From assembly GCA_963513935.1 (NCBI GenBank), contig OY740777.1, positions 13,379,092 to 13,443,091 on the forward strand: a stretch of 64,000 bases of DNA, given 5' to 3'. This document shows positions 1 through 11,979 of the stretch, piece by piece. Source of the stretch: Aphrophora alni. Taxonomy: Eukaryota; Arthropoda; Insecta; Hemiptera; Aphrophoridae. Position numbers and translations under genes: made by a program. The first letter of the stretch is position 1, and each line of letters opens with the position of its first letter. Below the pieces are notes generated by a model. The model had not been told where the DNA came from, searched no databases, and saw only the letters and a list, made by a program, of their open reading frames with translations.

Positions 1-480
1 GAGAATGCTGCAAGAACGCTGGAAGCTTAAGTGGTATAGTGAAGGTTTACAAGACAGAACGAGGACATCAAGTAAGATTCCACAGGTATGGTTTGAATCT
101 TGAAAGGGTGAAAGGGGTAGTAGCATAGTAACCGTTTGTCAAAAACTAGGTACAAGATAAGAAAACCCAAAGTTGATGGTGAAGTTGACCAAAACCTACC
201 GGAGTAGGAAGGGATAAACGAGAGATTGTTAGGTGAGTCAGAAATGGATTCACTTTAAATGAACCCCGAGCTGTGGGAAAAGACTTTATTCCAGATCTTA
301 ATACTGCTTGATTACAACCAGTAGAATAGAGCCGAAAAATGAAGTTCCTCGTCAGACCACTCAGGGAAGTGATAAGAAGGAAAAAATCGATGTCGCAGAG
401 ACCTTACATGACCTGCATTCCTGACACGAACAAAGTTAGTTGATGCTCTATTTGTATGTGTTCTATGCGCGTGAGAGAGA
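1..480. other. GC-richer edge segment, unassigned
   Basis: This stretch is clearly less AT-rich than the DNA after it and has no simple repeats. Forward frame 2 is open from the window edge to a TGA near 103, and a good-looking splice donor (CAG then GTATGG) lies at about 84-92. That could be the end of an exon that begins outside the window, or part of an unrecognised repeat. I recognise no protein family in the roughly 30 residues. Confidence 0.25.
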
Positions 481-1744
481 ACATTTATGCACTATATATT
501 TCATAATTACGTCACTTAACAGCGACAGTTTAATGTCTGTTTCATAGACAAGCTAAGAATGTAGACAGAACAATAAAATAATTTACATTATAGTCATTTT
601 AACAGAACAATGTTTTGTAATTACATGAAACTATGCTAGTATGACAAAAATGTCTGTTATGTTATTAATATGGAACTTAATATACGACTTTCTATATTAT
701 GTAGTCTACATTCTTAATTGTTAACTTCTTTCAGGGTGTGCAATATCGCAGGATAAAAGAGCAGAACAGCATGTTACAGTTACTATAAAAACTTATGAAG
801 CCATAAGGACTTATTGTGTTTTGAAATGGTGATGGTTCGATGTTCACACATTCCCAGGAACTCCAAACAGTTCCATTAACTTCAGCATCTTCGATATAAA
901 GTTGTCTTGAGAGATCGTCTGTTATTTTGTCAGAGATCCAAGGGTTTTTCTTTACTGCGATATTCAAATGCGAAGATCAAAAACCCTTCAGATTCTTATT
1001 TCATCTCACTTTTAAAGAAGATCCCTAATATGACCTTTCTGTGTATATTTTTTCTCAAGTACCAGTCCCCTGTAACTTATCTTCCCTTAATTTTCCTCTG
1101 CCTAACAAGAGAAAATTAGGTGCAATTTGTTTAGGCGCTAATTAAGAGGTCATACTTAGTCCTAAGGATACATTACACATCCCCTGGTGCTCATTCTCAA
1201 ACAAAGTGCTTTGGATATATTACACAAAAGTTCAGGTTCTATGAAAAATATATTATTACCAAAGTGTCTACATTAGTTTCTACATCACAGCTTGTCAACG
1301 AACTGTAACGATTACTAATTATGCGAGACAGCAACGTTACATGAATTCCTAGCATATAATCAACAATTTTGGGAACGATACTGTTTTACTCCAAGCCAAT
1401 TTTGGAGGTCCAAAACATTCACCCCACATCTGCCCATGCACCAATAGGGTAACCGGCTTTGAAGAGCATAATTTAATATATAATGCATTACCGAATTAAA
1501 GGAAATTCTTAAGTAAACAATCACACATCACAAATTTAAGAACAGAGCAGAACCTGAGCGTAACACATCTCGTCTCGTTAAGTTAATAATAATATGTCTA
1601 GCTTGGGGATTGGGCCCCCTGTAAAGCCCTGAACCCCATGACTCAAATTATGTAACCATGCTGAAGTTTGGAAAAATATATATTTAAACCTAACCTAAAA
1701 ACTACACTGCACTGCATAGTACGTATGATTACCTGTACAGACCG
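481..1744. other. AT-rich DNA, no gene seen
   Basis: Only short chance open frames occur here. The piece at about 531-550 (gtctg, tttcat, agacaag) resembles the start of the 64-bp satellite monomer at 5494-6050, so it may be a stray monomer fragment. Confidence 0.5.
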
Positions 1745-2035
1745 AATGGCATGCTCTGTGCATCATGTCCTGGTGTTCCAATCAGGTGATCATTGCCATT
1801 CCGGTTCCGTGCTATTCTAAATCCGGTCGATAATCGCGGTTACGATTGCAACCAAGATTACACTGGTAAGTCAACATGCTACCAAAGATTATTTTATATC
1901 CAACCGGAATCCCAACTCCGTCGACTCGGGGTGCCTGTTACTCAGAGTAAAAATACATGATTAGCACGGAATCAGGAGGCACTGAACACCTGATTGAAAC
2001 ACCAGACATGATTATCAGAGCACGTTAAGGTGAAA
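1745..2035. mobile_element. Foldback element with 70-bp inverted arms
   Basis: The left arm (about 1745-1813) and right arm (about 1963-2035) are imperfect reverse complements: GGTTCCGTGCT at the left arm's inner end pairs with AGCACGGAATC, and tgtcctggtgttcc pairs with gaaacaccagaca. The spacer is about 150 bp and holds a smaller self-complementary stretch. Nothing coding is present. The structure suggests a non-autonomous foldback element or MITE; the superfamily is unknown. Confidence 0.55.
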
Positions 2036-3196
2036 CCATCCTGCCTGTACCTTAAAACGCGTCACAGAACTCATCAAGACGTGACTGTGTTGAGCCTCCT
2101 ACACCCAGCAATCGCTTGATCCTGAAATAATTACAGACTAATTTTGTCCTAGAATCTTTCCATTTGGTACTTGAGGCTTATCTAGAGGCTTCTTTACATT
2201 TTTTGATAACTCATAGTAGCTGGCGTAAATAATACAAAATTTCTATTTTATCAAAATTCGCTTTATATATAGTTTTTAAGGACGTATTGGTAAACTTTCC
2301 GTTTTAAAATATCGGTAAAGACACAAAAATATTGTCTGTTAAGAAAGAATTAAACTCTTAATCAAGTTGGAGAAACTATTATACCCTCAACTTTGCAATC
2401 CAATCATTGAGCAATTGTTTTAAATCAGTTATTCTTGACCTGTCCTCACATAATTACCAAATATACTCCTCCCCCCCCCCAGTGAAATCTTATTTTGGAA
2501 CGTCCACGTGTTCCAATTGTTTCCTTCCTACCTTTACCACATGAAAGTTGTTAAGTCCTAACAAAATACTCAAATAGGAACCTCGATTCTATGTGTCAAG
2601 AGACATTATTGAACATGGTATTTTAAAACCTACATGAAGTTACTTTTAACCGTAATTATACTTCTGATCCCATATACACATATACAGATAAATCAAACGG
2701 TAAACCAAGTAATATATTGAATTAATGACAGAGCATAATGGAGGTAAAACAAAATTTAACACTACTTAGTTATTCAAATATGTGTAGACTGTATCTGATC
2801 TGATAATTTCGTTTTTTATGAAAGATTAATCAGCCAAAACCAGTTTGAAAAATCGCAACTAAACTAAACTACACTACATCTCGATTTTAATTAAATGCGA
2901 TTTTCCCTCAGGACCTTAAGGGAACCAACTTTAAGCCTTATTTGAATATTTACATCTTTATTTTAAGACAGTGCCAATGTACGTTTTTTACTTTTTTATT
3001 GAGAACTACCGATCTGACCTTTTTATTTACTTTTGAGGAGTGGATGAGTGAGAGAGTTTGTTCACTTTTTATTGTAATATTAAAATCGGCCTCCATTAGT
3101 GATATGTTTAGCTAACTAACTAATCTATGATTCCAAAAAAATCGACCTGGATTTAATAAAATCGAACCGGAAAGACGATCTTGCCAGAGTTTATTA

Positions 3197-3197
<1 letters not shown>
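2036..3197. other. AT-rich DNA, no gene seen
   Basis: No open frame with coding character is present. A run of ten C lies at 2471-2480, unusual for such AT-rich DNA. Confidence 0.5.

Positions 3198-3251
<54 letters not shown>
3198..3251. repeat. (TA)n microsatellite
   Basis: An uninterrupted TA dinucleotide run of about 54 bp. Confidence 0.95.
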
Positions 3252-3252
<1 letters not shown>

Positions 3253-3494
3253 TAAGTGATTGGTATTTAGTATAAAAAAAAAATTGGACAAAAGTACACA
3301 CTTAGAAACTCACCCTTGAAAATATTTTCTCTCAATTTTCCTTAGATCTATGATTTTTTTACTCTTTTTCCAAAAATATCGCGATTTATCGAAGAAAACT
3401 ACAATTTTCCTTCCACCAATTGTTACTTTCAGTATTATTTACTGAAAGCGCATAAAATTTTGAGTAAAATATAATCATTTTCATTTTGTAAAGT

Positions 3495-4105
3495 CCTAAC
3501 GCTAGACTGTAAATTGCGCTGGAAGGAGTACATCAAAATAAAGAAGAAGGAGCTAAACTTTAAATATGGGAAAATGCACTGGCTAATTGGAAGACGTTCA
3601 GAGCTGAGCACTTACAATAAAGTTCTATATAATCAGATATTGAAGCCAATATGGGAATATGGCATTCAGTTATGGGGTTGTGCCAAGCCTACAAATAGAA
3701 GTATAATCCAAGTCTTTCAAAACAAAGTACTCAGGGGGATAGTGAATGCACCATGGTACATCAGAAACTCAGACCTGCACAGACACTTGAAGGTCAACAT
3801 GGTGGACGAAGAAATTAAGAAGCATGCAAGACGACACCTGCAGCGCCTTCAGGGACACCCGAGTACAGTGATCCGGAGGATGTTGGATGAACCCAGCCCG
3901 TTTCGTCGGCTCAAGAGGACCAAGCCAGCTGACTTGCTTATATAAAACTTTCAGATTGTTTACCAAATATTTGTTTATTTTAATCTATATGGGAACAACC
4001 ATTGGGCTGTTACTCATCAAACTGTGATGTAATTGATTAGAAGTTGCTAAATGAGCTAAGCTCAGTTGTAACAGTATGTGTAATAAATAAAAAATATAAA
4101 AAAAA
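3495..4105 (+). mobile_element. 5'-truncated Jockey-type LINE insertion
   Basis: The insertion holds the last part of a LINE reverse-transcriptase ORF, a 3' UTR of about 160 bp and an A-rich tail (aataaataaaaaatataaaaaaaa). It is bounded by a 10-bp direct repeat TTTGTAAAGT, at 3485-3494 before it and 4106-4115 after it. That is the target-site duplication expected of target-primed reverse transcription, and it fixes both ends. At about 611 bp it is a severely 5'-truncated copy of an element that would normally be several kilobases long. The clean duplication and the long intact frame suggest a fairly recent insertion. Confidence 0.9.
3496..3945 (+). pseudogene. Reverse transcriptase C-terminal remnant of a Jockey-clade LINE
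   Basis: The frame is open from the insertion point to TAA at 3943-3945, about 149 codons. It matches the C-terminal part of insect Jockey-clade ORF2 proteins, beyond the catalytic palm: LDCKLRWKEYIKIKKKEL, then NQILKPIWEYGIQLWG, NAPWYIRNSDLHRHL and EEIKKHARRH, ending in FRRLKR near the stop. These are the LKPIW-YGIQLWG, NAPWY and RRLKR landmarks of the family. The endonuclease and the catalytic YADD region are absent because the copy is 5'-truncated, so no active enzyme can be made. No frameshift or internal stop was seen in what remains. The first in-frame ATG is internal; this is a fragment and not a gene with its own start. Confidence 0.88.
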
Positions 4106-4175
4106 TTTGTAAAGTAATAACATTAGTGTATTTATTTAATTTGAAACAAACAAATCTGTGTTTTCAGAAAGAAAA

Positions 4176-4183
<8 letters not shown>

Positions 4184-4231
<48 letters not shown>
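4184..4231. repeat. (AT)n microsatellite after an A13 run
   Basis: An AT dinucleotide run of about 48 bp directly follows a run of A. Weak frames coding for alternating Tyr and Ile on both strands come only from this repeat. Confidence 0.95.
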
Positions 4232-4233
<2 letters not shown>

Positions 4234-5493
4234 GAAAAGCTATTGTTGGATTGTTGTTTGGCATAACAATTTTCAAATTTCGCCAAAAACTTGCCCTTGT
4301 AATAAGCTTTAATTTGATAAAAGACACTTTAGTTCTTTTCAATTGTAAGGAGGAAACTAGGCTAATATTTTTAAAAGGAGTTTTAAGGAGTAGTCACGAC
4401 CATAAAGCAATCCAGCACATTCCATGTAATAACCCAATTTATTAAAAACTCTAGTAATAAATTTGAAAATTAATTTCATCCTCAAATTACCTCACTCTCT
4501 TCCGCATAACTAATTAGTCCCGTATTAAAACAATTCATTGCAAAACGTATTTTCGAATTTCATGTTGGTTTTCTCTTACAATTTAAAAATATAAACTGAA
4601 GTGCTTTATACTAAATGAAAGCTTATTAAAAGCACAAGTTTTTGATACAATTTGACAAATGTTACACCCAACAACAAACCGACAATATTGCTTGAATATT
4701 TAAGGTTTTTCTGAAAAAGAAAGTTTATTTTAAAACTAAATAAATTATTACTTTTCAAAATAAAAGTGGTTTTTTTTTACTCAAAATTGTATGCAGTTTC
4801 AGAAAATAATACCAAAAGAGACAGGAAGAGCAAGAAACAAGATGTTTTCGTTGAAAATTCTCCTACGAGTAGGATACGTTGGCATTTCATAGTCACCAGG
4901 TGTTGACATTACAGATCAACACCGAAATCTACAATTTCCCTCATAGATTAGCTAAAAACCATTCACCAGTCACAGATTCTAAATAAATTCACCGCGCTTA
5001 TCCTTCTCACTTTTGTACTTGTGCCAACTCATCTCTTCGTCTCTCTCACACACAAATTGCATTCATTTCTGACCTGTTTTCGTACTTCCACTCCTACTCT
5101 ACTCCATTTTGAATTCCTCAGCGTAAATAATTTATGTGATTTTGACCCTTGTAGACGTTTAACAAAAGCCACTCTCCAAGACCGCCTGTAACATTGACGG
5201 CCATTTTGCATTTATAAAGATTTGAAAAGTGAAATGGATAACTTTGTAACATGCTCTGACGTGAAAATTAGCTATGCAGGCGGGGTTCAAGGTCCTTGTT
5301 CAGTGATTCGATCTTTGCTTGCAGTCGATACTAGTTGAACATATCGATTGTAAAAATATTTGGTTTATAAACTAAAGAATAATCATACTTAATTTCATGT
5401 GTAGGCTATTTTTTACCGTTAGTTTTATAAAATACCGATATAGAGGATCATAAATTTATCTAACAGTTTTTTACTCACAATTTTTTCTCACAG
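4232..5493. other. AT-rich DNA, no gene seen
   Basis: A 60-codon frame on the minus strand (5029-5211) has no recognisable domain and I take it as chance. Confidence 0.5.
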
Positions 5494-6050
5494 TCTGTTC
5501 ATAGACAAGAAAGTTCTTCTTTACCTTGTACTACACAAAAAACAGCTGTTTTCTTAGTCTGTTTATAAACAAGAAAGTTATTCTTTACCTTGTACTACAT
5601 AGAAAATAGCTGTTTTTTTTTGTCTGTTCATAGACAAGAAAGTTCTTCTTTACTTTGTACAACACAGAAAACAGCTGTTTTCTTAGTCTGTTCATAGACA
5701 AGAAAGTTCTTCTTTACCTTGTACTACACAGAAAACAGCTGTTTTGTTAATCTGTTCGTAGACAAGAAGGTTCTTCTTTACTTTGTACAACACAGAACAC
5801 AGCTGTTTTGTTAATCTGTTCGTAGACAAGAAGGTTCTTCTTTACTTTGTACAACACAGAACACAGCTGTTTTCTTAGTCTGTTTGTAGAAAAGAAAGTA
5901 TTTCTTTATCTTGTACTACACAGAAAACAGCTGTTTTCTTAGTCTGTAGAAAAAAAGTTCTTCTTTATCTTGTACTACACAGAAAACAGCTGTTTTCATA
6001 GTCTGTTCATAGACAAGAAAGTTCTTCTTTCTTTACCTTGTACTAAAACT
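5494..6050. repeat. 64-bp satellite array, about 8.5 copies
   Basis: Monomers start near 5494, 5558, 5623, 5687, 5751, 5815, 5879, 5943 and 6002; the eighth is 5 bp short and the ninth is partial. Each begins TCTGTTCATAGACAAGAAAG and ends near AACAGCTGTTTT, so every unit holds the palindrome AACAGCTGTT and a small GTCT...AGAC inverted repeat. Variants shared by neighbouring units (for example the TTAATCTGTTCGTAG units at 5751 and 5815) indicate local duplication. The array stops at the SINE tail at about 6050. Confidence 0.95.
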
Positions 6051-6217
6051 GTGTACCACCTGATTTCAACAAGAACGACTATATTTTAATTCCCGTTACT
6101 AATGGTTTGATTATTAATAATATTTCAAGTGAAAAATATACGACCTAGACTGTGAATCGAACCCAGGACCTTTGGCTTTACGCGCCAATGCTCTACCAAC
6201 TGAGCTATCCTAGTCGC
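6051..6217 (-). mobile_element. tRNA-derived SINE with tRNA-like head
   Basis: Read on the minus strand, 6217 to about 6141 folds like a tRNA. An acceptor-like strand ACTAGGA pairs loosely with TCTAGGT. The A box is TAGCTCAGTTGGTAGAGC. The anticodon arm is TTGGC, loop GCGTAAA, GCCAA. The B box is GGGTTCGATTC. Position 33 of the anticodon loop is C instead of the universal U, and the T-stem has a mismatch, so a working tRNA is unlikely. The sequence then runs into a non-tRNA body (GTATATTTTTCACTTGAAAT) and ends next to the 64-bp satellite. This head-plus-body form is that of a Pol III SINE. Confidence 0.75.
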
Positions 6218-6352
6218 TTCCCAGCACAGGGCGTAGATTTCTCACTTCACATTTTACGTTTATTGCTGCAATTTTGAGTTTCTAAACTAATTACCTCGCA
6301 TATGCGACATTGAAATTAATTTTTACTCATTTATCAGCCCTTACGTATGTAT

Positions 6353-6480
6353 TTATTAAATTTTCCGCTTATACGATTTTTATCGATTCCCAGTCTAGGT
6401 CATATATTTTCACTTGAAATATTATTGTATTTTCAATACCTGCTAAGTAAAAAATCGTATAAGCGGAAAAATTAATAAAT
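6353..6480 (+). mobile_element. Second, 5'-truncated piece of the same SINE, inside a 30-bp inverted repeat
   Basis: The piece at 6382-6424 (TCGATTCCCAGTCTAGGTC, then ATATTTTCACTTGAAAT) matches the B-box end and body start of the minus-strand SINE at 6051-6217, in the opposite orientation. It is flanked by inverted copies of a 25-30 bp sequence (tccgcttatacgattttt at 6363-6380; its complement at about 6449-6468). The pair of SINE pieces plus these arms makes a nested palindrome. Confidence 0.6.
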
Positions 6481-8159
6481 TAAATTTGATTATTACCTGA
6501 AATTATTGTAAACATTTTAGTTAACCCTTGAAATGTATATTATACGTACCCTAAGACACAAAAATATCTAAAGTAAGATTTTTGTTTAAAAATCGCAATG
6601 AAAAATGTTTTGCTCAGCAAGAAGAAAGCCATAACATCGGTACTGTTCCAAACAAGATTGCAAAATATTTAAAACCCAAAATTGAACCAGGCTTTTCAAT
6701 TTTAGAATCTGAAAAACATCTTTCCGTCCATAAAAATGCAGTGCTAAGTTAAATATTAAACATGCGAAATAACGCAAATTGTATTATTAACATAAATTTA
6801 AAATTATAACAAAGATGGCTTCTATAAAAAGTAAACAGTATGTTATATTTTCTGTGAAGTAGAATCTAAAGTTCATAACCCACCCTATAAGTTTTTTGTC
6901 TTTCTCAAACGAAAAACACTACTTACATTATAACGTTATATATTATTACAAAAATTCAATCGGACTATAATTTCTAAGCTGTGTTTTCTCATGTCTAAAC
7001 AGTCATTACGTAAAAGACGTTAAGCAAAAATAAATAAATAATATTGCATTAAATCGTTATATCTATTTTGGAAAACATAAGGCTACATTTTTTGTTTTTA
7101 CGATAATTCACAAACCGACGCCATTGCCTTTTTGGTGATTAATATATTTTCAGTACGAACTGTAACAATATTTGATTTAAACATTTATTCCTTATTTAGA
7201 AAAAAAAATATTGTGTACGTATTTTTCTTACAGTAGATTTAAAGCGTTTTAAATAAGTTATTGTTGTCTCTATTGTATTGTTAGTTTATGAAAATATTTA
7301 AAAAATGACTGTAGTTGGAATTAAATTATCTTTAAAAATACATTATTTAGAATAAGATCAGATGAAGTGTATAAAATAAAATATATAATATAGTCTCCGG
7401 GGGATATTATAATGAAATGAGGGCAATGTGCTCATATATTCCCTATTGTCCTTCGCTCTACTCACAATTCTCCAAACAATTTCGAAAAACGTGTCAAAAT
7501 AGAAACACACAATAGCTACTCTGAGCTTTAAATTACGCTGAATACACTAAAGGAAGGCATGGCTTTGTGTTTTCATCACAAAAACCCATGCATATCAATT
7601 CAAGGACGGCATTTACATACCTCTCCCACATAGTAATAAAAGTAAAAGGAAACCTTCGCTCTGGTACAAGGGGTGGAAACAACCCTTTCAATATCTGTCT
7701 AAATATTTACTGTTTTTGTGGGAAAGGTGAAAGTTTTTGGAAAGGGTTGAAGTATTTTTTTCTTAAACATTGGAATGTTTACAATCTCTCTACGATTTGA
7801 ATACTGTCTGGAAGGCTGTAGTGTTTTAAAGTTTTGTTAAAGTTTGAAATTTTCTAAATATGTATAAAGTGTGGTTTAGCAATTCATTTTTCAAACACAG
7901 TGGAATAATAAATATTTCTTCTTGTTGCAAGGCGAAAAAAGGAAGAAAAGAGCATAAAATAAAGATATCCTAAACTGTACTACTTAAACATAACTTAAGA
8001 AGTATCTTTTACAGTACAAATCATTTTGACAAATTTTTTTCTCAATATCTAATAGGCCTACTATTTAAAAATGACGGACCACAATTAATTATTTAATGAT
8101 TTTATTTAATATGGTAAGTTTTGTAATCGTAGAAATTCACCCTCTGTTTCTTTTTACTG
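6481..8159. other. AT-rich DNA, no gene seen
   Basis: No convincing coding frame occurs. The segment 7098-7135 (caccaaaaaggc read on the minus strand) resembles 41758-41795, so a dispersed repeat fragment is likely there. TAGGCCTA occurs at 8053. Confidence 0.5.
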
Positions 8160-8770
8160 ATTTTTACGTTTCATTCCCTCAAGAAACAAAAATTCAATAC
8201 GTAAAGCACGATAGCGGTCAAAAAATTAAGATAAGAAATTGAAATTTGAAGGGGACTACAGTGTGCACATGTAGAAACCTATTGAAATTCAGAAAAATAT
8301 GATTTAAAATGTCAAAATGGGGGTAATTTTAAACAGTTTCTTGTTCTTATTACGAGTGTTGTTCAACTTATAATATATCTACTAAATTAGATACAAATTT
8401 GCATATATAAATTCTGCATGTAGTGGTACCATCCCTACATCTCTACGATGACAAATAGCGAAGTTATTGTAACAAATGTAATTTCAAAACCTCACCTCCC
8501 ATGGAAATATGATTTTGGGGGAGATATGCCGCTGAACTCCCTCAAAATTGTACATTTCGAGGCACTAAGACGAGTGGAGACTTTAAAATATTCACATATA
8601 AGAGGCTCGTCAGGCAATAATCAACGTCAAGAATGTAGTGATATACACAAGTACCAAGTTCAGGAAACCCGAGTAGCTACTGTTTTAACCCCCCCCCCCC
8701 CCCCCACTACTGGATATGTCTCTTCGATCTACCAAAACAATTTAAAACATCGTACAAAGCAGAAGAAACT
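8160..8770 (+). repeat. Interspersed repeat family C, copy 1
   Basis: Blocks are shared in the same order with 20150-20760 and 25320-25620: GGGGGACTACAGTGTGC / GGGGGACTATTGTGTGC, then GAGGCACTAAGACGAGTGGA / CACGAGCGTAGCGAGTGGA, then CAGGAAACCCGAG / CAGAAAACGTG before a C-rich or TTACCC segment. In this copy that segment is 17 C (8689-8705). The 110-codon frame at 8448-8780 lies inside the repeat and is not conserved in the other copies, so I do not call it a gene. Confidence 0.6.
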
Positions 8771-11586
8771 AACTTTTTAGACGGGCTTACCATTAGATGA
8801 GGGGGTGGGCTGAGTAAGTGCCATGATGTCACTATTAACTTGATTTCCATATTGATTATGATAAACATGATTTACAAACCATATAATCAATTGAATTTTC
8901 AGCGTTAAAAATAAATGCAAGTTTGTCCAACAAACCAAATACTAATGATTTTTCGCGAATTAATTCAGTTCGGTATTGACAGTTAAAATATATTACCAGC
9001 CATCCTCAGTTTTTTCTCCAAAACCCGGCTTTCATCAAAGGAAGTTTTTCTCGACACCGAAAACAGAACAAGTCGTGAAAATAGTTTTATAAAGCCGATC
9101 GTTACAGGTGAAGTTTATTATAAACAGGTGAAACTCAACACGTCTTAATTATAAGTAAAAGTGTCAATAAGGACCGTAAAAAACAAATTAACGATGTTTA
9201 GAAAATTAATTATAATTAACATTTAATTACTTAAACTTTACTATGTGCATCACGTATAGTACAGGAAGTTCAGATACCATGTATGTGTGTGAAAGTAGAG
9301 GGTGGGGGAGCAAGACAGCTGCTATTCCTACATCTATGAATACACTTCTTCCTTTTAGTTTATCTAGGACATTTATATAATCCTGCACAACTGTTCATAG
9401 CATCCTGTAGGCCTTAATACATGTAGAGTTCATTGATCTAATAAGAATTGAAAATCTTTTGAAACAACTTCAATAAATTGTAAATTTTGTTGTTGTACAC
9501 AATTTAAAAAAATAATTAAATCTTACTTACGTACAAGGTAGAGCGGAACTTTGTCAAGAAATTAAAATTATTACTTACAAGGAAGGAACGCTGCCGTCTT
9601 TCCGAAATTGAACATCCACTATCAAACCGTTGGTAAAACAAATAAACGATACAAAACTATCCTCGCTCATTTATCTACAAAAACAAATAAAACACAACCA
9701 AAAGTAAATGTTAAAACTTCAGTGGTTTAAGAGTGAAAATGAATGGTCAGCCTTCGGAAACGTGCTTCTCTCGTACTACATAACAATCTGAGGGTAAATC
9801 ATATTTGATTTAAATTGAGATTTAAAATAGTTAATTTTTGTTTTCGCCAATTATTCTTGAACCGAAATTTTTTTTTTTTTATTTATTTTATTTTTTTTTT
9901 AGTTTTGCATAAAGGTTTGGGATTAGTAATATTCACATTTCATTAAAATTTCAACGAGATCCGTAAAGCCGATATTGAGAAACTATAATGGAAACTGTTA
10001 TTTAAAAATATTTTATGGAGGATTTTTATAACATATAAAACGGCATTTTGAAAAAAAAAAAAAAAAAAGCAATTCATTATGTTTTTTTCATTAGAAAATA
10101 TGATCAATATGTGATACAATTGAAATTTCGTTTGTTTTTCTCGCAACAACTACCACCAATTTTTGAGTTATTGGAAAGATTAAATTTTAGCCTGAAATTT
10201 ACCAAAGTGTCGCCATTAACTAAAATTGATAGGTTTAAAGTTTATCAGCAATCTTGTATCCGCCATTTTAAAATTAGATTTAATTATTTTAATATGAATA
10301 AAGTCCACATGTTTATATATTATTCTGAGTTTAATGGTTGAATTCATTTCTTTATATCTCATTTTCTTAAAATATTATCACAATTTAGAGGTGGACAAAT
10401 GAGTTGAGTACATTTAAACACGTTCATCCTTTAGTTTTTGTTACTCTAAGCTATTTACTACGGTCCTAAACTGTCATAAAATCCAATAACTAATTTAGAA
10501 ATTATGTGATCAGTAGAGTTAATTTCTGTTCGTATCTTATTTTGTAGTTCATTTAGGTTTCTGATGGTTAAAATACATCTTACTTTTAAAATATCCAAAT
10601 AGGAAGTAATCAAGAGGAACAAGATCAGGAAAAACTACGCCATGTACATGTTTAAAGGTAGCCTATGTAAGTGATAACATTTTAAAGAAATGAAATTTAT
10701 AAAAATCGGATTCAACCACTGAATCTAGAATGAAAAACAATGTAAAATAATTTGTCACATATCGCTATTCCTATATAAAAATTAAACCTAATTTCAACAT
10801 GGCGAACTTTTTAATATTCAGCTGTTTTAAAAATTTCTTTATATTCCATACTTTATGAACAACCTTTACAAGCACATTACAACCCCCTATACCAAATTTG
10901 AAGTTTCTATTTATATACTTATGGGCGCTATCGTGCAGAAGACAACGTCGATGTCGCAAATCACTTATTCGGGTTCTTGAGGCTATGAAATGTCAGTCAA
11001 AAAGAGAAACCAATTTTTTTTGCAATTACTAGACTTTCCAAATATAACTTAGTCTAATGGTTATATTTTTAATAAAATTAATTCAAAATAATTTTTAAAA
11101 GAAAACTATTTCTTTATCAAAATGTATTAAATACATATTTATTAAATAATAAATAAATAAAATCATTAAACAACTTGATAAGTGACGTACTGTCTCACTT
11201 TAAACACAATTACCGACCTAATTAGACTAACTGATGGAAAGATTACGCATTTATTTTACAACAATTTTAATGTCTACCGTGAATTATTTTTATGTTTCAT
11301 GTAATTAATTAAACAATTGCATATTTAATTACGGTAAAATTGTTCTACTTAAGATAAACACGTGTCCTTGTAAGCATTAACTGCGATATGAGTAAAAATT
11401 TGTTGAGCTATCGTGGTACTTACCCAGCCCTATACGAAAAGTTGGTCTCTTAAGCTCTGTAAGGAAGAATAAAGGTTAGATCAAGAGGTCTAACCCAGTA
11501 AGTCTACATCCTTGACGTTAGCTAGATGTGTACATTTTAAATAGTCTCCACTAGAAGCTGTACACATGTGAAGACGTCTTCCCTCG
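8771..11586. other. AT-rich DNA, no gene seen
   Basis: Contains a run of 18 A at 10051-10068 and T-rich tracts near 9870-9900, but no recognisable gene. Text at 9920-9960 resembles 40770-40810 (aatattcacatttca), another sign of old dispersed repeats. Confidence 0.5.
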
Positions 11587-11690
11587 GTACCTTAGTGGCG
11601 GTGCTCCGGGCCCTACCGGATTTCTTAACTATACGAAAATCAAATTTTTAGTGAGGCCAGAGTTCGAAATTACATTATTGACGATAACTT
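11587..11690 (+). mobile_element. SINE-like piece with split-promoter boxes
   Basis: GGTACCTTAGTGGCGGTGCTC resembles a tRNA A box, and GCCAGAGTTCGAAATTA, about 70 bp later, resembles a B box. The segment is GC-richer than its surroundings. The cloverleaf between the boxes is poor. I infer an old tRNA-derived SINE, unrelated in sequence to the one at 6051-6217. Confidence 0.4.
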
Positions 11691-11909
11691 CTGTATATTT
11701 CGTCTTAGAGAGATGGCATTGCTGCTATTGCATTCAAAATAAAAATCTGCACAATTATATCTAACTCAGGTTGTTACAAGTTGAATTGACGAGATGTTAA
11801 CAAACAAACGTTTAAAAATGCTGCCATTTTGAAAGTTTCCATTACATTTTTCTGAATTTCAACAGGGTTCTAAGTGAGCACATTATAGTCGCTTATACCA
11901 AATATCATA

Positions 11910-11912
<3 letters not shown>

Positions 11913-11976
<64 letters not shown>
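11913..11976. repeat. (AT)n microsatellite
   Basis: An uninterrupted AT run of about 64 bp. Confidence 0.95.

Positions 11977-11979
<3 letters not shown>

Noticed and set aside
4158..4445. 95-codon frame beginning in the AT microsatellite
   Set aside because: Its first third is Tyr-Ile from the TA run and the rest has no domain; the frame follows a LINE insertion tail.
6141..6217. Functional tRNA gene on the minus strand
   Set aside because: A C at position 33, a poor T-stem and a SINE body directly after it make a SINE head far more likely.
8448..8780. 110-codon forward frame with a proline run
   Set aside because: It lies inside a dispersed repeat; the proline run is the C17 tract and the frame is not kept in the other two copies.
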